Source: Blakeslea trispora (lineage: Eukaryota > Mucoromycota > Mucoromycetes > Mucorales > Choanephoraceae). From it: a DNA stretch of 45,142 bases. Positions 1 to 11,266 of this stretch are shown here, piece by piece. The notes under the pieces are model-generated. The model ran no database searches. It was not told the origin of the DNA and saw only the letters and a list, made by a program, of their open reading frames with translations. Within the stretch, counting starts at the first letter, position 1, and each line of letters opens with the position of its first letter. The stretch covers positions 1 through 45,142 of the forward strand of contig JAIWNE010000176.1 of the NCBI GenBank assembly GCA_025331445.1, in the 5' to 3' direction. The position numbers and the translations under genes were made by a program.

Positions 1-380
1 AATAGCAGCATAATCACTTGCATAGTAATGTCAGATAGTCTGGTCATGGAATGGATGGGTGTCATATTGAACGGGCTTGTGTCAGTTGCTTTAGATGCTG
101 CATACAGTGATCAGATACTGTTACAGATGACCTGAACATTGTATGCACTTATAGCATCAGTAAAGTACTTGCGTCTTGTTTGACTTACTCTCTTATAGTA
201 ATCGTGCTTTGGAATGATCAACTTTATCTGTCCATTGCCATAAGCAAATGTTCTGATCATCACAATTGCCTTTGCAAAGGCATCGCATTGTCTTTCTTGG
301 TTTCACGTATACAGCATTAAAGCTCTTTGATGGTTTTGTTTGAGGTAATCCTTTGCTTGTTCAGGCTGATCAAAAGTCAT
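1..380 (-). pseudogene. Coding-like relic, left-arm copy (partial)
   Basis: Read on the minus strand from an ATG at 380-378, this is the mirror copy of the relic at 23511-24026. It carries the same two in-frame stops at the same places. It is cut by the window start, so the last third is not visible here. I do not recognise the protein. The shared stops show that it was already broken when the arms were duplicated. Confidence 0.35.
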
Positions 381-3300
381 GTTCACTCATCCATCAAGTA
401 GATAGATAAGCTTAATTCTTGCTTAATTTTACAATAACCAGTTATTACTTGCAATATGTTTGTTGCTCCTTCAGATTAGACCATACGTTAATATTGCAGA
501 CGTTGAAGATGACTATGCTGCATATAAATGCACACAACTACATAATCATAAAGATTATCTATAAACAAGTACTCCTGTCTAGTCAAACTTTTCATTGAAA
601 TGCAACAAAAGGCAAAAGCTTGTGTGCTTTTTAGGATCAAGAGATTGGCCTATTGCTGATTTGACCCATGCTCCCACTTTGAACAACTCAGTGATACGAG
701 TCATCTTTTTCAGCTATTTTACTTGATTGATTTAAAGCACATTCCTAGGTCTCTCAGCTTGAACTGGCTGCCTCAGAAACATAACCCAATCAAGCCTTTT
801 AGCATACAAACAGATGCTATTGTTGTACTGATATGTCTACATAAAATGATTGAACATCTGTTTTCGCTCAATGTAATCAAACTGAGTTCTGTACGAGTCT
901 TATGTCATACGCATACAGAAATCAGCCATTTGTATGTAAAGATATTACAGACTCTACGCTATAACTTGGCTATCAACAAAGATTCAATACACATTCAGAT
1001 CAAGATGGTGCGTTCTGGATACAAACTGACCGGCAATGTTGGTTGAACATAACAACATTCGTTAGCTTCTATGTCACATGCAAGGATGTCCAAAGCATCA
1101 GCTAGTGCTTCTTTTTTTTTTTGCAATGCATATATGCAGAATTACACACGCTAACAATGCATCGTCAGAACTGTAACTCTTTGGATCTAGTAAACATATG
1201 AAAAGGCTTGATCAAATACAATGCTTCATTTTGTTTCATTTCATTTCACTTACTTGCTAAATTATCGGAGTCAAAATCTTTTCTTTTTTGTCTGTTTTGT
1301 TGGCTGACTCTATTACCGCTAATATGCTTTGGTTGATACTTCTGCTTTCTAACATGGTAGTCAACTAGCCATAATATAACACTATAGTTATACACGAAGA
1401 TACCTCAACGGTCATAGTAGCAACTTTGTCAACTTTAGCATCTGGGAGATGGTGAGATGGTGAGCTGCTTTATTCGAAAATGTTTGACGAAAAAAAGGTA
1501 TAGACAGATCATAATACACCACGACTAGGTATTTTGTGCATGAACACTGGAACATATGTTACCATTATGTAGTCTGAAGGATACGAAGGCAAGCGAATTC
1601 CATATAAACATAGCTTGGGTAAGACTAATAGTGTCGAGATGCAAGATGCAAGTGTTGAGATGTAAGCATGTCAGCTCAATAAACAATTTGCTAAAATGCA
1701 CTGACTGTGCCAACAAGTAAAAAAAGACAAACAACAAGAAGAGTCGGAGGTAGAAAAATAAATGAGAGACAAGAAAGTTAAATGATGATCAGGACAAGCC
1801 ATTGTATGTTGATGCTTTTATAGAGAGAGCAGATAGAGAGATAAAGAGAATTGACAGTAAGTATTGGATCATTGACAATCCAGCAGGAGACTGACTAAGG
1901 AGTTTTTGGTCAAGTCTAATAATGAGTAACAAACACTCTAGCTGTCTAGATATGCACTGTGTGATAAGATCTTTAAGCTTTGAGTCAAAGAATGATAGTG
2001 TAAGCATCGGATTCAAAATGAACAAGTACCTTAGCTATCGTATGACTCTTGTTGGATCTGTCAATAGAGTGAGATAATGAGTTGGTTGCGAGAACTGTAT
2101 AGCAAACTAAGTACAGTACTTTTTGTATCAGATTAATGACTTCTTACCATCCATCAGTATGAACTGCCCCATTACCCAGTTCACTCAGTATAGATGCATT
2201 GTGTGTAGCATTCATTGTTATCATAATAACAGCACCACAAGTACTGAATAAGCCAGAAGACTTGTTCAAAAGACACAAGATACAAATAAGTCTAAGCTTT
2301 GCTGTCTTGCTTGATCATGAAGGGCTAGAGAAGTATGTGTTTTGTATCGACTAAACAAGTGAACACCACAAAAGTGTATAATTACTAGCTTGATAAGTTT
2401 TTTGTTAGGTAGTAAAAGCAGAGACAATGAAAATCATAAAAAGCAATGGAATAACAACTCAAAAAAGGAAATCGAACGATTTATTCTCCCATTTGATTTC
2501 ATCGATCTATTATTCTTTATTTTCATTGTCTTGGTTTTTATTCTTTCATCACACACACCTACACACGCACACACAAAAGGAGAAACCACCTGCGAATGAC
2601 ACTTGTTCACCTCGCATCTGTCTCCCTTCCACATAGGACAGATAAACTGCTATGCTTCGTGTCAACACTACTCAGCGCTCTAGACCATTCACAGATGGTT
2701 TCCAGGGCACTTGTAGACTGAGAAATTGGGGTTTATATAGGCTGAAGCAAAAAGCTGTTGCCAAGTTGTGGTTTCCAATTTTCGTATATAAACAAATGGC
2801 TGGTAATTTGTATGTTTGGAAAATTAATTTCTACTCCTTTTTTTTTTCTATCCTTTCCGCTCACTTTGATTTTTGGCTCATACATAATCATCTTTCTCAT
2901 ACATTGTTTTATTCCATGCGACAATAATCAAGTGAAAGTAGAAGGTATGCTGCTGTATCAGTGCTGCCAGTATATTTTCAGCCTTGATATACCTTGTCAT
3001 TCTTCAATACAATAACAAACAGCTAACGTATTTGTCTCTTTCTCTATAGTATACTTGCCATTAATGCTTTAAAAGGAGAGATATTGTTCAAGAAAATAGC
3101 ACTGTGAGTAAGCAACATGAATACATTGTACTCAATGTCTTGATTTCCGTCTTACAAGCCTACGCTTTACAACCTTCTTTAGTCTCTGTTTCTCTCTTTC
3201 TTCTTGTTTTGACTTTTGTGTCCACCTCGACTTTCTGTTGCTCGCTCATCTTGAATCTCAAGATCAGCATCTTGGATCTTGACGATGACTACCCTCTGAC

Positions 3301-3940
3301 ATGCCTACATCTCGACAGTTTTTTTTTTTTTTTTTTTTTTTTGGTTTCGTCCTGAGTCCTTTTTTTTTCGACTTGACTTGTAGCTAATTGTAACCGAGTT
3401 GTATTCTGTGTATTGCTGTATCACTGAAACAAGCCCTCAAGTGAATATGTGGGCTTCACTATCTTTCTTCCGGTGATGGTGCTTGTCATCTCAAGATGTT
3501 GCTGATGAGTGCAGATGTCGGCCTGAGTCGACACTTTGTTTGGAAGTCAAGATAACTGTCAAATGTTGCAAGACACAAAGTGAGCTGTTTAACAATTAAC
3601 ACAATGATACAGTACGGTCAGATTGTACACTATCAAGTAAAAAAAAAAGAAAAGGAAGAAAATGTTGTCATTTAGATATTGTATACACTATTCATTACAT
3701 TGGCTGTTTAAATTGTAGTGTGTATTAATCATTCACACATACACACACGTTATTATGTTTTTATGCCTTGTATAAGTAAAAGAGAAAAAGCAAGGTCACA
3801 TGATTTCTTCAATGACGCAGAAATAATTTTTTTGGGTGATTTAAAATTTCTCTCTCTCTCTTTATTTGTTTATTACCTTCCTCTTATTTATTAACTTGTA
3901 GCCTCACTCTAAATTGAAAAGCATCTATCATTGAAAACAA
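381..3940. other. Arm segment without a supported gene
   Basis: Only short open frames are present, the longest about 107 codons at 723-1046, and that one opens with TTG rather than ATG. Poly-T, CT-rich and AT-rich tracts dominate, including a run of T at 3320-3342. No tRNA, long exon or recognisable domain was found on either strand. The stretch just upstream of 3941 is the likely promoter and 5' leader of the CCCH gene. Confidence 0.5.
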
Positions 3941-6037
3941 ATGTCTGATTATAAAGAGCCTGTTTATTATATGACTGAAGACGTGCAGCGTATTGTAGAT
4001 GAGTTGAATAGGCAGTCTGAAGAAGAAAGAAGAAAGAAGAAAGAAGAAAGAAGAAAGAAGAAAGAAGAAAGAAGAAAGAAGAAAGAAGGAAGAAGAGGCA
4101 AAGAGCAAGCAGCCAGAACCCTCAGTCTCGTTGCATGGTCCAGAACTGTGTCCAGCTACAGGATCGCTTTCTACCACACCATCACAACCACGATCGCCTA
4201 CTAGATTACACCGAGCACCACCTTTGTACAAGAAGCCTTGCTCTATTTATATGCCAAAGAAGAAATCAGCTCCTGTTGTTAAAAAATCCGTGCCCTCTAA
4301 GTCTGCCTTTGTTGACCGTTTTCACATCAGCTTCAATACCCAACTTACCCAAGCTGATTTAAATGGCAACAAAATTACTACGGCAATAAAAGGCGTGATT
4401 AAGTCGGCCAAAACTGCCTGTATCAAGACAGCTACAGCTATCAAGTCAACAGTCGTGTCGCGATCGTGCAGCGTTTCTCCTTTATCACCACCACCACCAA
4501 CAACAGCAGGTCCTTCTGGTTTTAAAAAAATCTCGCTTCTAGATCCTGTGCATATCGCTTCTTCTTCTTCCGGTGTTGCTAAAAACACCACTGTAAATAC
4601 CCCTCCTACATCAAGCATGCAAGAGACGGTCAAGACAGGTACTGCTGTTTCTAATGGAAGTACCGCTTTTGACAAGAACTACAGCAATACTGATAATAAT
4701 AATGATAACAACCAAAACATGACTAGCTCCGGCACTGCTGCCACAAGCTTTGCCATGTGTGAACAAATGCTTGCTGCTACCACTACACCTGTTGCTGCTA
4801 CTTCTGCTGCTGCCACCACTACTTCTGCTGCTGCCACCACTACCTCTGCTGCTGCTGCCACCACTACCTCTGCTGCTGCTATTACCACTACCTCTGCTGC
4901 TGCTATTACCACTACCTCTGCTGCTGCTATTACCACTACACCTGCTGCTACTACTTTTGCTACTACGCCTGCTACCTCTTATGATGTTGAAAAAGCCAAA
5001 GCCTTGGTTTTAATGAATGTTGAGGCCATGGCTAATCAGCCAAAGAAAAAGAACGTTGCTGTAGATGAAGAAAGTGTTGCCAAGATAACATCTCTTGCTC
5101 ACAATGCTTCGAGGTTGTCGCCTTATTCCGAGGGTATGTCGCAGAACAAGAAGAAGAACAAGAAAAAGAACAAGAAGAAGAAGAATATACAGACAAAGAA
5201 CATAAATGCCCGAGAAGCCACAAAGGCTCATGCTGACTACTTAGCTAACAATAACGACAACAACAACAATGGTGATGACTTTGACTTGTTGCTTTCTGGC
5301 TATAATAAGTCGCAGAAGCGAAAAGCTGAAAACGAGCTCCACGGGTTTGTTAAGCGTCAGCATGTCAGTGACAACCATGCCGTCAACAACAACAACAGCA
5401 ACAACAATAGTGGCAAGAAGCGCCAGTTGGAAGATGTGGATGAGGGCAATCGTGCTGCCAAGCACCAGAAGACTCCGTTTGTTCCTCGGGTAGATTGCAA
5501 GCATTTATTGCGTGGTTACTGCAAAGACGTAAGTCAACAACCAGACACCTTTTTGTATATAAATAGCAGACCACTCATAATTTATATCTTATTTCTAGGG
5601 CGATAAGTGTACCTTTAGACATGATCCAAGCAAAGTAGTTGTACCAGCAAAGAAAAAGGTAGTTTGTCAGTTCTTCAAGACAAACTCTAAATCTAATCCA
5701 CTTTTTTTCTAATCTCTAGGATTTGTCAATTGAGCCATGTCGGTTCCATTTTCTGAAAGGCAAGTGCAACAATCAATACTGCAGCTATTCGCATGCTCCA
5801 TTGACCAATGAGAGCAGAGAAATGCTTCGTGCCTTGACAGGGCCATGTCGATTTTACTACTTGAAGGGATTCTGCAACAACGGTGATGAATGTACGTTCA
5901 GTCATAGTGGTTGCACCGAAGAAGAAAGAAAGCGGCTTGAACAAGAGATTTTGCCATGTAAATTCTTTTTCAGTACAGGCAAATGTCCTAAAGGTGATGA
6001 CTGTTTCTTTGGTCATGGTGAATTGAATTTCTCATAA
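3941..6037 (+). CDS. CCCH zinc-finger protein, left copy, frameshifted in its 5' part
   Basis: Exons are 3941-5528, 5599-5658 and 5720-6037. The introns at 5529-5598 and 5659-5719 both have GT..AG ends. Four CCCH fingers lie at the C-terminus: C-X7-C-X5-C-X3-H (5496-5622, split by intron 1), C-X8-C-X4-C-X3-H (5738-5794), then two C-X8-C-X5-C-X3-H (5846-5905, 5957-6016). The SHAPLT motif after finger 2 resembles the animal ZC3H4/6/8 and Su(sable) RNA-binding group, so a nuclear RNA-surveillance role is possible but inferred. The middle is low-complexity: Ala/Thr repeats, poly-Asn and Lys-rich basic blocks. The frame opened by the ATG at 3941 (MSDYKEP) ends at 4204 because the heptamer tract at 4021-4090 is out of phase. 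The main frame then runs to the fingers, with its first ATG at 4251. A shortened protein from 4251 is possible. AATAAA overlaps the stop at 6037-6042. Confidence 0.75.
4021..4090 (+). repeat. Coding heptanucleotide tract (AGAAGAA)n, left
   Basis: Nine perfect AGAAGAA units are followed by one variant unit. The tract encodes Glu/Arg/Lys-rich sequence. Seven is not a multiple of three, so every gain or loss of one unit changes the downstream frame. In this arm the number of units puts the MSDYKEP start out of frame with the zinc fingers. Confidence 0.95.
4791..4950 (+). repeat. Ala/Thr-coding tandem repeats, left copy
   Basis: GCTGCTGC/ACCACTACC-type units of about 21-24 bp encode runs of Ala and Thr with Ile or Ser. 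All length changes here are multiples of three, so the frame is kept. The right arm has one extra 24-bp unit. Confidence 0.9.
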
Positions 6038-6548
6038 ATAAACCTTTGCTCTTGGCTTCTTGTTAGCCTTTTGTTTGATATGCCCCTATATTTCTTTTTC
6101 TTTTTTCTTCTTGATCCAGTCTAAAAGCACACACAACTACTGTTGTATCAAATACATGTTGATTTCCATTCTTTGTACATGATGACAAGAATCGATTTTT
6201 TTAACTTGTCTTGTAACAAAGCCTTTTATAAATTCCAGGTGTCAGAGAACATGTACTGACCAAGTTCTTTGGTGTTATATAATGGTTTCATTTTGGCTCA
6301 CCAAAGATCTACATGAGATTAATGATTTACTTGTTGTGTGAGATTAAGAAGCTCAATGACCCAAAGTAATGATATTGATCAGTATTTCCTATAGATTCAT
6401 ACATATTTGGTTCACAATGAAGGGAGAGAACAAACATCTGTTTCACAGCATTTGAGCTATACAATGCCTACTCTTCTCTCTCTCTCAAATCAAAAGATAT
6501 CAATTGTATCATAACTACAAAATGATTGAATATGACAATAGAAAGAGC

Positions 6549-6644
<96 letters not shown>

Positions 6645-6730
6645 AAATCAAGATCTATATTAGACTAGATGGTATAAGCAAACAAAAATGCAAGCTCAAA
6701 ATTATGTCTATATAAAGGAAAATTTCTATT
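6038..6730. other. 3' flank of the CCCH gene, no gene seen
   Basis: This AT-rich sequence has no supported open frame. It includes the (GTGAGA)n microsatellite. It is repeated inversely in the right arm at about 14324-15016. Confidence 0.6.
6549..6643 (+). repeat. (GTGAGA)n hexamer microsatellite, left
   Basis: This is an almost pure hexamer tract of about 95 bp. The mirror copy at 14411-14505 has the same length, which supports recent duplication or homogenisation of the arms. Confidence 0.95.
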
Positions 6731-7560
6731 TTTTCGGTGACCTGGTGTTATGCTATGCAATAAATTAGGTAACCGTGCTACCTCTTTGAATTACGGATAC
6801 TGATGTAGCTTTTTCTTTTGGCAGCTGTTCAAATATTGGCCGCTTCTATGCCGCTTAAAACGGGGATCAGTAATATTGTCGATTGGCATCATAGACAATC
6901 AACATTACAGACGAACAACATATATAGACGATCAGCGTTATTGTGAAACAGCTTTATTATGTGTCAATATTATAGTCAATCAGCATCATGGTCAATCCGT
7001 GTTATAGAAGATCAGCATGATTGTCAATACTGGAATATGCTGTGCGAGCTTACGCCATTAACCTTTTTTTCTCTTCTCATTCCTGCGAGCGTGTGCATAC
7101 AATGTCTTCTAACCTGATGGCTACTAACTTTGGCTTCTATATATATATATATATATATGTTAAGTTGTTACAGTTTCAAATAGATATATGCAGGTATATA
7201 TGTATTTATTTCCCTATTTGTACACATCAATTATTATCTATAGCCTTTGTAAATGGAAAAAGCATTCAGATTTGGGCTATTAGATCTCTCAAATAAAACA
7301 TCACTGATAGTAATAAAAGCCGTGATAGCAATACTAACAAAGAAAAAATAAAAAAAAGTAGCAACAGCAATGAAATTGATTCCAACAATAAAATTGATAT
7401 CAACAATGAAATTAATGTCAATAATAAAATTGACCAAAACATGCTTCAGTTCTTTAACCGCTCATTGTGTTACTGATTCTTCGATTTATGCAAAAGCTTA
7501 CAGCAATGTGCTCACCACCACTACCACTATCACTACTGCCACCATTTCCTGATTAGCTAC
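6731..7560 (+). repeat. Dispersed diverged copy of the 3.07-kb satellite family
   Basis: Ordered blocks match the array unit around 34281-35080: the CTGGTGTTATGCTATGCA block, an intron-like module (6769-6824), the CAGCAT minisatellite zone, the GGAATATGCTGTGCGAGC block, the TCTAACCTGATG block, CTATTAGATCTCTCAAATAAA, and an AATGAAATTGAT repeat zone. Similarity is clearly below that between array units. The inverted duplication ends inside this copy, at 7305. Confidence 0.8.
7141..7159. repeat. (TA)n microsatellite
   Basis: A short TA run inside the satellite-related segment; the mirror copy is in the right arm near 13896-13913. Confidence 0.9.
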
Positions 7561-7768
7561 AATTCAGTATGCGAGTGACTTCAAAGAAAAGTTGGTTCTG
7601 GCTGATCTCATATTGTTTAATCAGTTGAAAAATAAAAATCAAGCACTACGAGCACTATCTATAAAACAAAAAACCAAAAAATTCAAACAGTAATAAAATA
7701 AAAATCAAGCACAACCTTATTATGTTTACTTCATTTTTAACTCCTTAAGAATTTGTAAATACTATCAG

Positions 7769-7939
7769 ATAGCTGCATTTTATTTTGACGATGGTAATGG
7801 CAAGTTGACTGATGAAAATGGCAACAAAGTTATCGAATTCCAGATGGAGGTTTACAATGAGGAGAACCCCTTGACATCAGTAGCTGCTTTTTCTTCTAAC
7901 TTGGATCTCAAGCCGCCCGAGAAGCCAAAAAAAGAATAA
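7769..7939 (+). pseudogene. Orphan terminal exon of an unknown gene
   Basis: After a splice-acceptor-like CTATCAG at 7762-7768, an open frame of 56 codons runs to TAA at 7937-7939. It encodes an acidic, protein-like segment (FDDGNGKLTDENGNK early, LKPPEKPKKE at the end), and AATAAA overlaps the stop. No upstream exon with a matching donor was found. The preceding bases are AT-rich and satellite-derived, so this is probably the 3' end of a gene whose 5' part was lost by rearrangement. I do not recognise the family. Confidence 0.4.
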
Positions 7940-8160
7940 AGTTAAAGAAACAAGCTCCAATACGAAAGGAAAACCTTAGAAGATAATGGGGAAATAGATC
8001 AAAATTGTAAGGAAGAATATATAGAAAGTTTTATTGTCATATATTTGAGAAGAATCTTTCAATCCTTGGAGCTACCAAAGCATTAAAAATACTCTCACAT
8101 ATTGCTCAAACATGACATATGAAAGAGAGTGGTAAAAATCAATACACGAGAAAACTTGTA

Positions 8161-8976
8161 CAGTCAGACCTCGATTTAGTCATACGGTGGGTGGAGGCAA
8201 ATTCTATGACAAAATCAAATTATGACAAAATAAAATGATGTGACTGTATAAATTTTAGCAGCCACATAGTGTTCCTGAATCATAAATGCACAATTGGTTT
8301 AATAGCAATATTATCATTGCTCATTTGAGTACAAATTCGATAAACTCGTCTTTCACTTTAGGATAATGAGTTTTCTTGTTGTTCCTAACACTCAATCTCT
8401 GAACTGACATCTCAGACAGGTCTTCAAATTTTTTTTGTAATCTTACTAATAGCGCTTTGACTAGACAAGCAGTCCATGTTGAATGGGCGCTTTACCCAAC
8501 AGCACATCTACTCTTGAGTCTTTTTGGGTCCATAAGCGGCCATAAAACGAATTTTCAAGCGCTGTTTCTGATTAAACTTATCATGCTTATTCTTTTCAGG
8601 CGTTTGCCAAGCATTGACAAGAACAAGGGGTGAAGCGTTTGATATGTTGTGCATAGCCACATAAATGTTTTAAGTTTGTTAGATTAGACAAAAAAGTAAG
8701 ACCAGAGCAAGAATGTCTTACAGTACAAAGTATAATCAAAGATTTTTTCTCAAAAAAATCCGATTTTTTGCTATTCTACTGAACTCAAAATATAGAATAT
8801 CCAATAATATCTTTTTAAAAGTTAAAATTCTGTCATACGGTTTCTGTAAATTTTATGACTATGACAAAATCAAAATTTAGTCATATTTACATACTACCGA
8901 GAGTTGGTGGAGCCAAATCGTATGACAAAATCGAGGTTATGACAAAATCAAGTATGACAAAATCGAGGTCTGACTG
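8161..8976 (-). mobile_element. Pogo-like non-autonomous Tc1/mariner element
   Basis: The ends are inverted: CAGTCAGACCTCGATT at 8161 and its complement ending at 8976, each flanked by TA (8159-8160 and 8977-8978). Both ends also carry several copies of a TATGACAAAATC motif, which could be transposase-binding repeats. Inside, the minus strand around 8340-8480 reads LQKKFEDLSEMSVQRL then NNKKTHYPKVKDEFIEFV. This resembles the N-terminal CENP-B/pogo-type helix-turn-helix region, but no catalytic domain follows. At 816 bp it cannot encode a full transposase. Confidence 0.75.
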
Positions 8977-8984
8977 TAAGTGAA

Positions 8985-9606
8985 AGACGATTTAGAAGGC
9001 CTTTGACAATAAACTCAGAACAAAAGGAATATCTCGTAAACCTTATTAAGCAAAAGCTAAGTACAGTCGTTGCTTTATTTAAGAGTATTCCTACTCTTGA
9101 TAAATGCACTCTTGTATTGAGCACACTCCTGAACTAAATACCATTTGGGCGCTTAAAGCGATTTTCAAGTCAAAAGATTGTACTCTTGTATTAAAAGTGC
9201 TCTTATATCAAACAATCTTAGATTGGCCAAAGACTAGGCATTGTTTTGGATGAAATGACGGAGGGACTTGCTAGTCAGTTCACAAACTTGGACATATCGA
9301 GATCTTCCCTTTACAAACATGTTACCTCTCACTGTAGTGTGTCGGTGAAGAGAGCTTGTATGTCACCTGCAGAGCGCAACTGTGGTACAAAGATAGAGGC
9401 TAGATTTTAGTGAGTAACCAGTTTTGAAGACTGATATGGACTACGTAATTAATTGTGTTTTTGCTGATGAGTCGTGCTTCAACATCAACACGAAAACATA
9501 CTATGACATAAACACCTGTGGGCATGACTTCAATAGTGAAAACTCCCAAAACAAGAGCGGCATCTTTTACTATCATAAGGTTAATGTCACCCTTGAGTGT
9601 AATTAA
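8985..9606 (+). pseudogene. Decayed IS630/Tc1-type transposase relic
   Basis: Protein-like blocks occur in the expected order but in different frames. NSEQKEYLVNLIKQK comes first (about 9015-9060), after RRFRRP. Then comes a block from 9255 (SRSSLYKHVTSHC, SPAERN, KIEARF) that ends in stops at 9406-9411. A further block at 9424-9606 contains TDMDYVINCVFADESCFNIN, the usual surroundings of the first catalytic Asp (DES) in fungal DDE_3 transposases. Between the first two blocks lies about 170 bp of repetitive ACTCTTG-motif sequence. The catalytic C-terminal half is missing. It is related to but distinct from the two large transposons in this window. Confidence 0.65.
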
Positions 9607-10853
9607 CTTGTAACGGAAGACTTCTAAAAATGCTGTTGCTCAAATTCAAAGTAGAGAGAAGGGCCAAGTAAAGCTACGAAAGAAACCGGAGAAAGAAAAA
9701 GAGAAATGTGGGATGGTAACTGAACAATATAACAACTTTGTAGCTGAGATTATACCAATGATAAAATTAACGATTGGATCTAAAAAGGGACTTTGCTCAA
9801 CTAGACATACAGCTGTTCAATCAGCTAGAAATTCATAGCGGAATAAAAAGTCAATCCTTTATTGTGTGTAACAGACTGATGCATTTATACTAATTTGAAT
9901 AATTCTAGTCAATGCTGTTAAGAATTGTAATAAAAGTAAAAAAGTATGATGGGAAGGAAATCCAAATGTATTTGGATCATGGTCATTCGTGTTATATGCG
10001 TTTTATCCTTTTATTGACATGACTATGTCTATTGTTATGCTTTGGTTCTTTAGAAATCATACATATGAATTTGTATAAGTACATTTGTGCAAACATAGAT
10101 TTACCAACATTGAAATTGGAACAGTGTTAATCATAGCTGCAATTGAGAACGTGTGACTATGTTCGTATAAGACAACGACATGCCATTTTCCCTGCGAAAT
10201 CAAAAGAACAACTGTGAGATTCCACAGTGATACTTTATGAATGGTGATGTATAAGACAAAAAAATAAGTATCAAGTGTACAAAACATGCCGTAATGTGCA
10301 ATCTACCAATCCTGAATTTTCCAACAAATGTTTATTGTAATTGAAGTGCAAACGTGTCAAATCATAATAAGAAACAAGACGCCGAAACAGTGAGATAAGA
10401 ATACATGACGATAATTCAAAAGGCAAGGAAAATGCAAAAAACAAAGATGATGTATAAAGTAGAAGTGATACATAAGGTAGAAATGAAGTCTAAGGTAGAG
10501 GTGATTCAACACATAAAAACATATCCACTCTCTGCCAACTGAAAGCTGAGTAGCAATCTTCATTAAGACTGAATGCAATTGATAACAACTAAATGGCTGT
10601 TTCGGATAAAAATTTATATCTATTGCGCATTGACCAAGGGTTACCATTGACGCAACTGTTTCGATTCAGGTGTTCTAATCTTAATAAAGCAGAATTTGCC
10701 CTTTTGTTTAGACTAGGCTAGGCATCAATCTGTCTCTAAATACTGATGAAAGGTCGTGTAACTAGGTACTCTTTCATATCTAATTTATGTGTCATACAGG
10801 ATCAAATGTAGGCTGTATACAATATGCGATACTTTTTTGTGCTATAACGAATA
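9607..10853. other. Spacer sequence without a supported gene
   Basis: Only short frames with frequent stops occur on both strands. A stretch near 9630-9800 is Lys/Glu-rich in one frame and might be further transposase debris, but no motif supports it. Confidence 0.5.
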
Positions 10854-11244
10854 CAGTGCTTCGGGTCTTAAACCTGAAGAAAAAAAGCCCATCTATGAAA
10901 TCTTTCAAAGGGACCAAAAGTGAATGGATTCATATAAAACCGCATAACATTCATTTTTCATACCTTTCTAAACAAAAGTTGTCATTTACTTTCTTGATTA
11001 ACATAAAAATATTTTTTTCTGAAAGGCTTCAAAGTCGAGCGGTTTTTCAAAATTTTGGCTGTGGTTATATGATGAGGCCATATATTTGAAAGAGGGCTAT
11101 AGGGGGTCATCAGTCTACCCATATAGGACTATGAAGTTGAGTTTCAAATAGCTCGCCGTGTAACATAAATCTAGCCAATTGTATCGCATTCTTCTTATTA
11201 ACATTCTAATAAAGTCAATTATTGTTTTCAGTTTGACAGAACCT

Positions 11245-11254
11245 CTTTATAAAA
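11245..11254 (+). promoter_or_regulatory. TATA-like box of element 1 transposase
   Basis: TTTATAAAAC lies about 15 bp upstream of the ATG at 11267. This is close for a fungal TATA box, so it could also be part of the leader. Confidence 0.3.
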
Positions 11255-11266
11255 CTTTTTATTAAA

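Larger units (their letters stand above)
1..7305 (+). repeat. Left arm of giant inverted duplication
   Basis: This arm reappears in reverse complement at 13749-23890. Base 7305 pairs with 13749 and base 1 pairs with 23890. Long stretches look identical apart from scattered SNPs. The length difference (7305 versus 10142) is fully explained by a 2738-bp transposon insertion including its TA duplication, a 104-bp net expansion of a heptamer tract, a 24-bp alanine/threonine repeat unit, and about 29 bp of small net deletions in the right arm. The arm starts at the window edge, so its true outer end is unknown. Confidence 0.97.

Noticed and set aside
723..1046. 107-codon frame in the left arm and its mirror at 22846-23169
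   Set aside because: It starts with TTG, has no recognisable domain, and both copies are identical by duplication, so conservation gives no support.
4679..4936. Minus-strand Val/Ala-rich frame opposite the CCCH gene
   Set aside because: Antisense shadow of the Ala/Thr-coding repeats.
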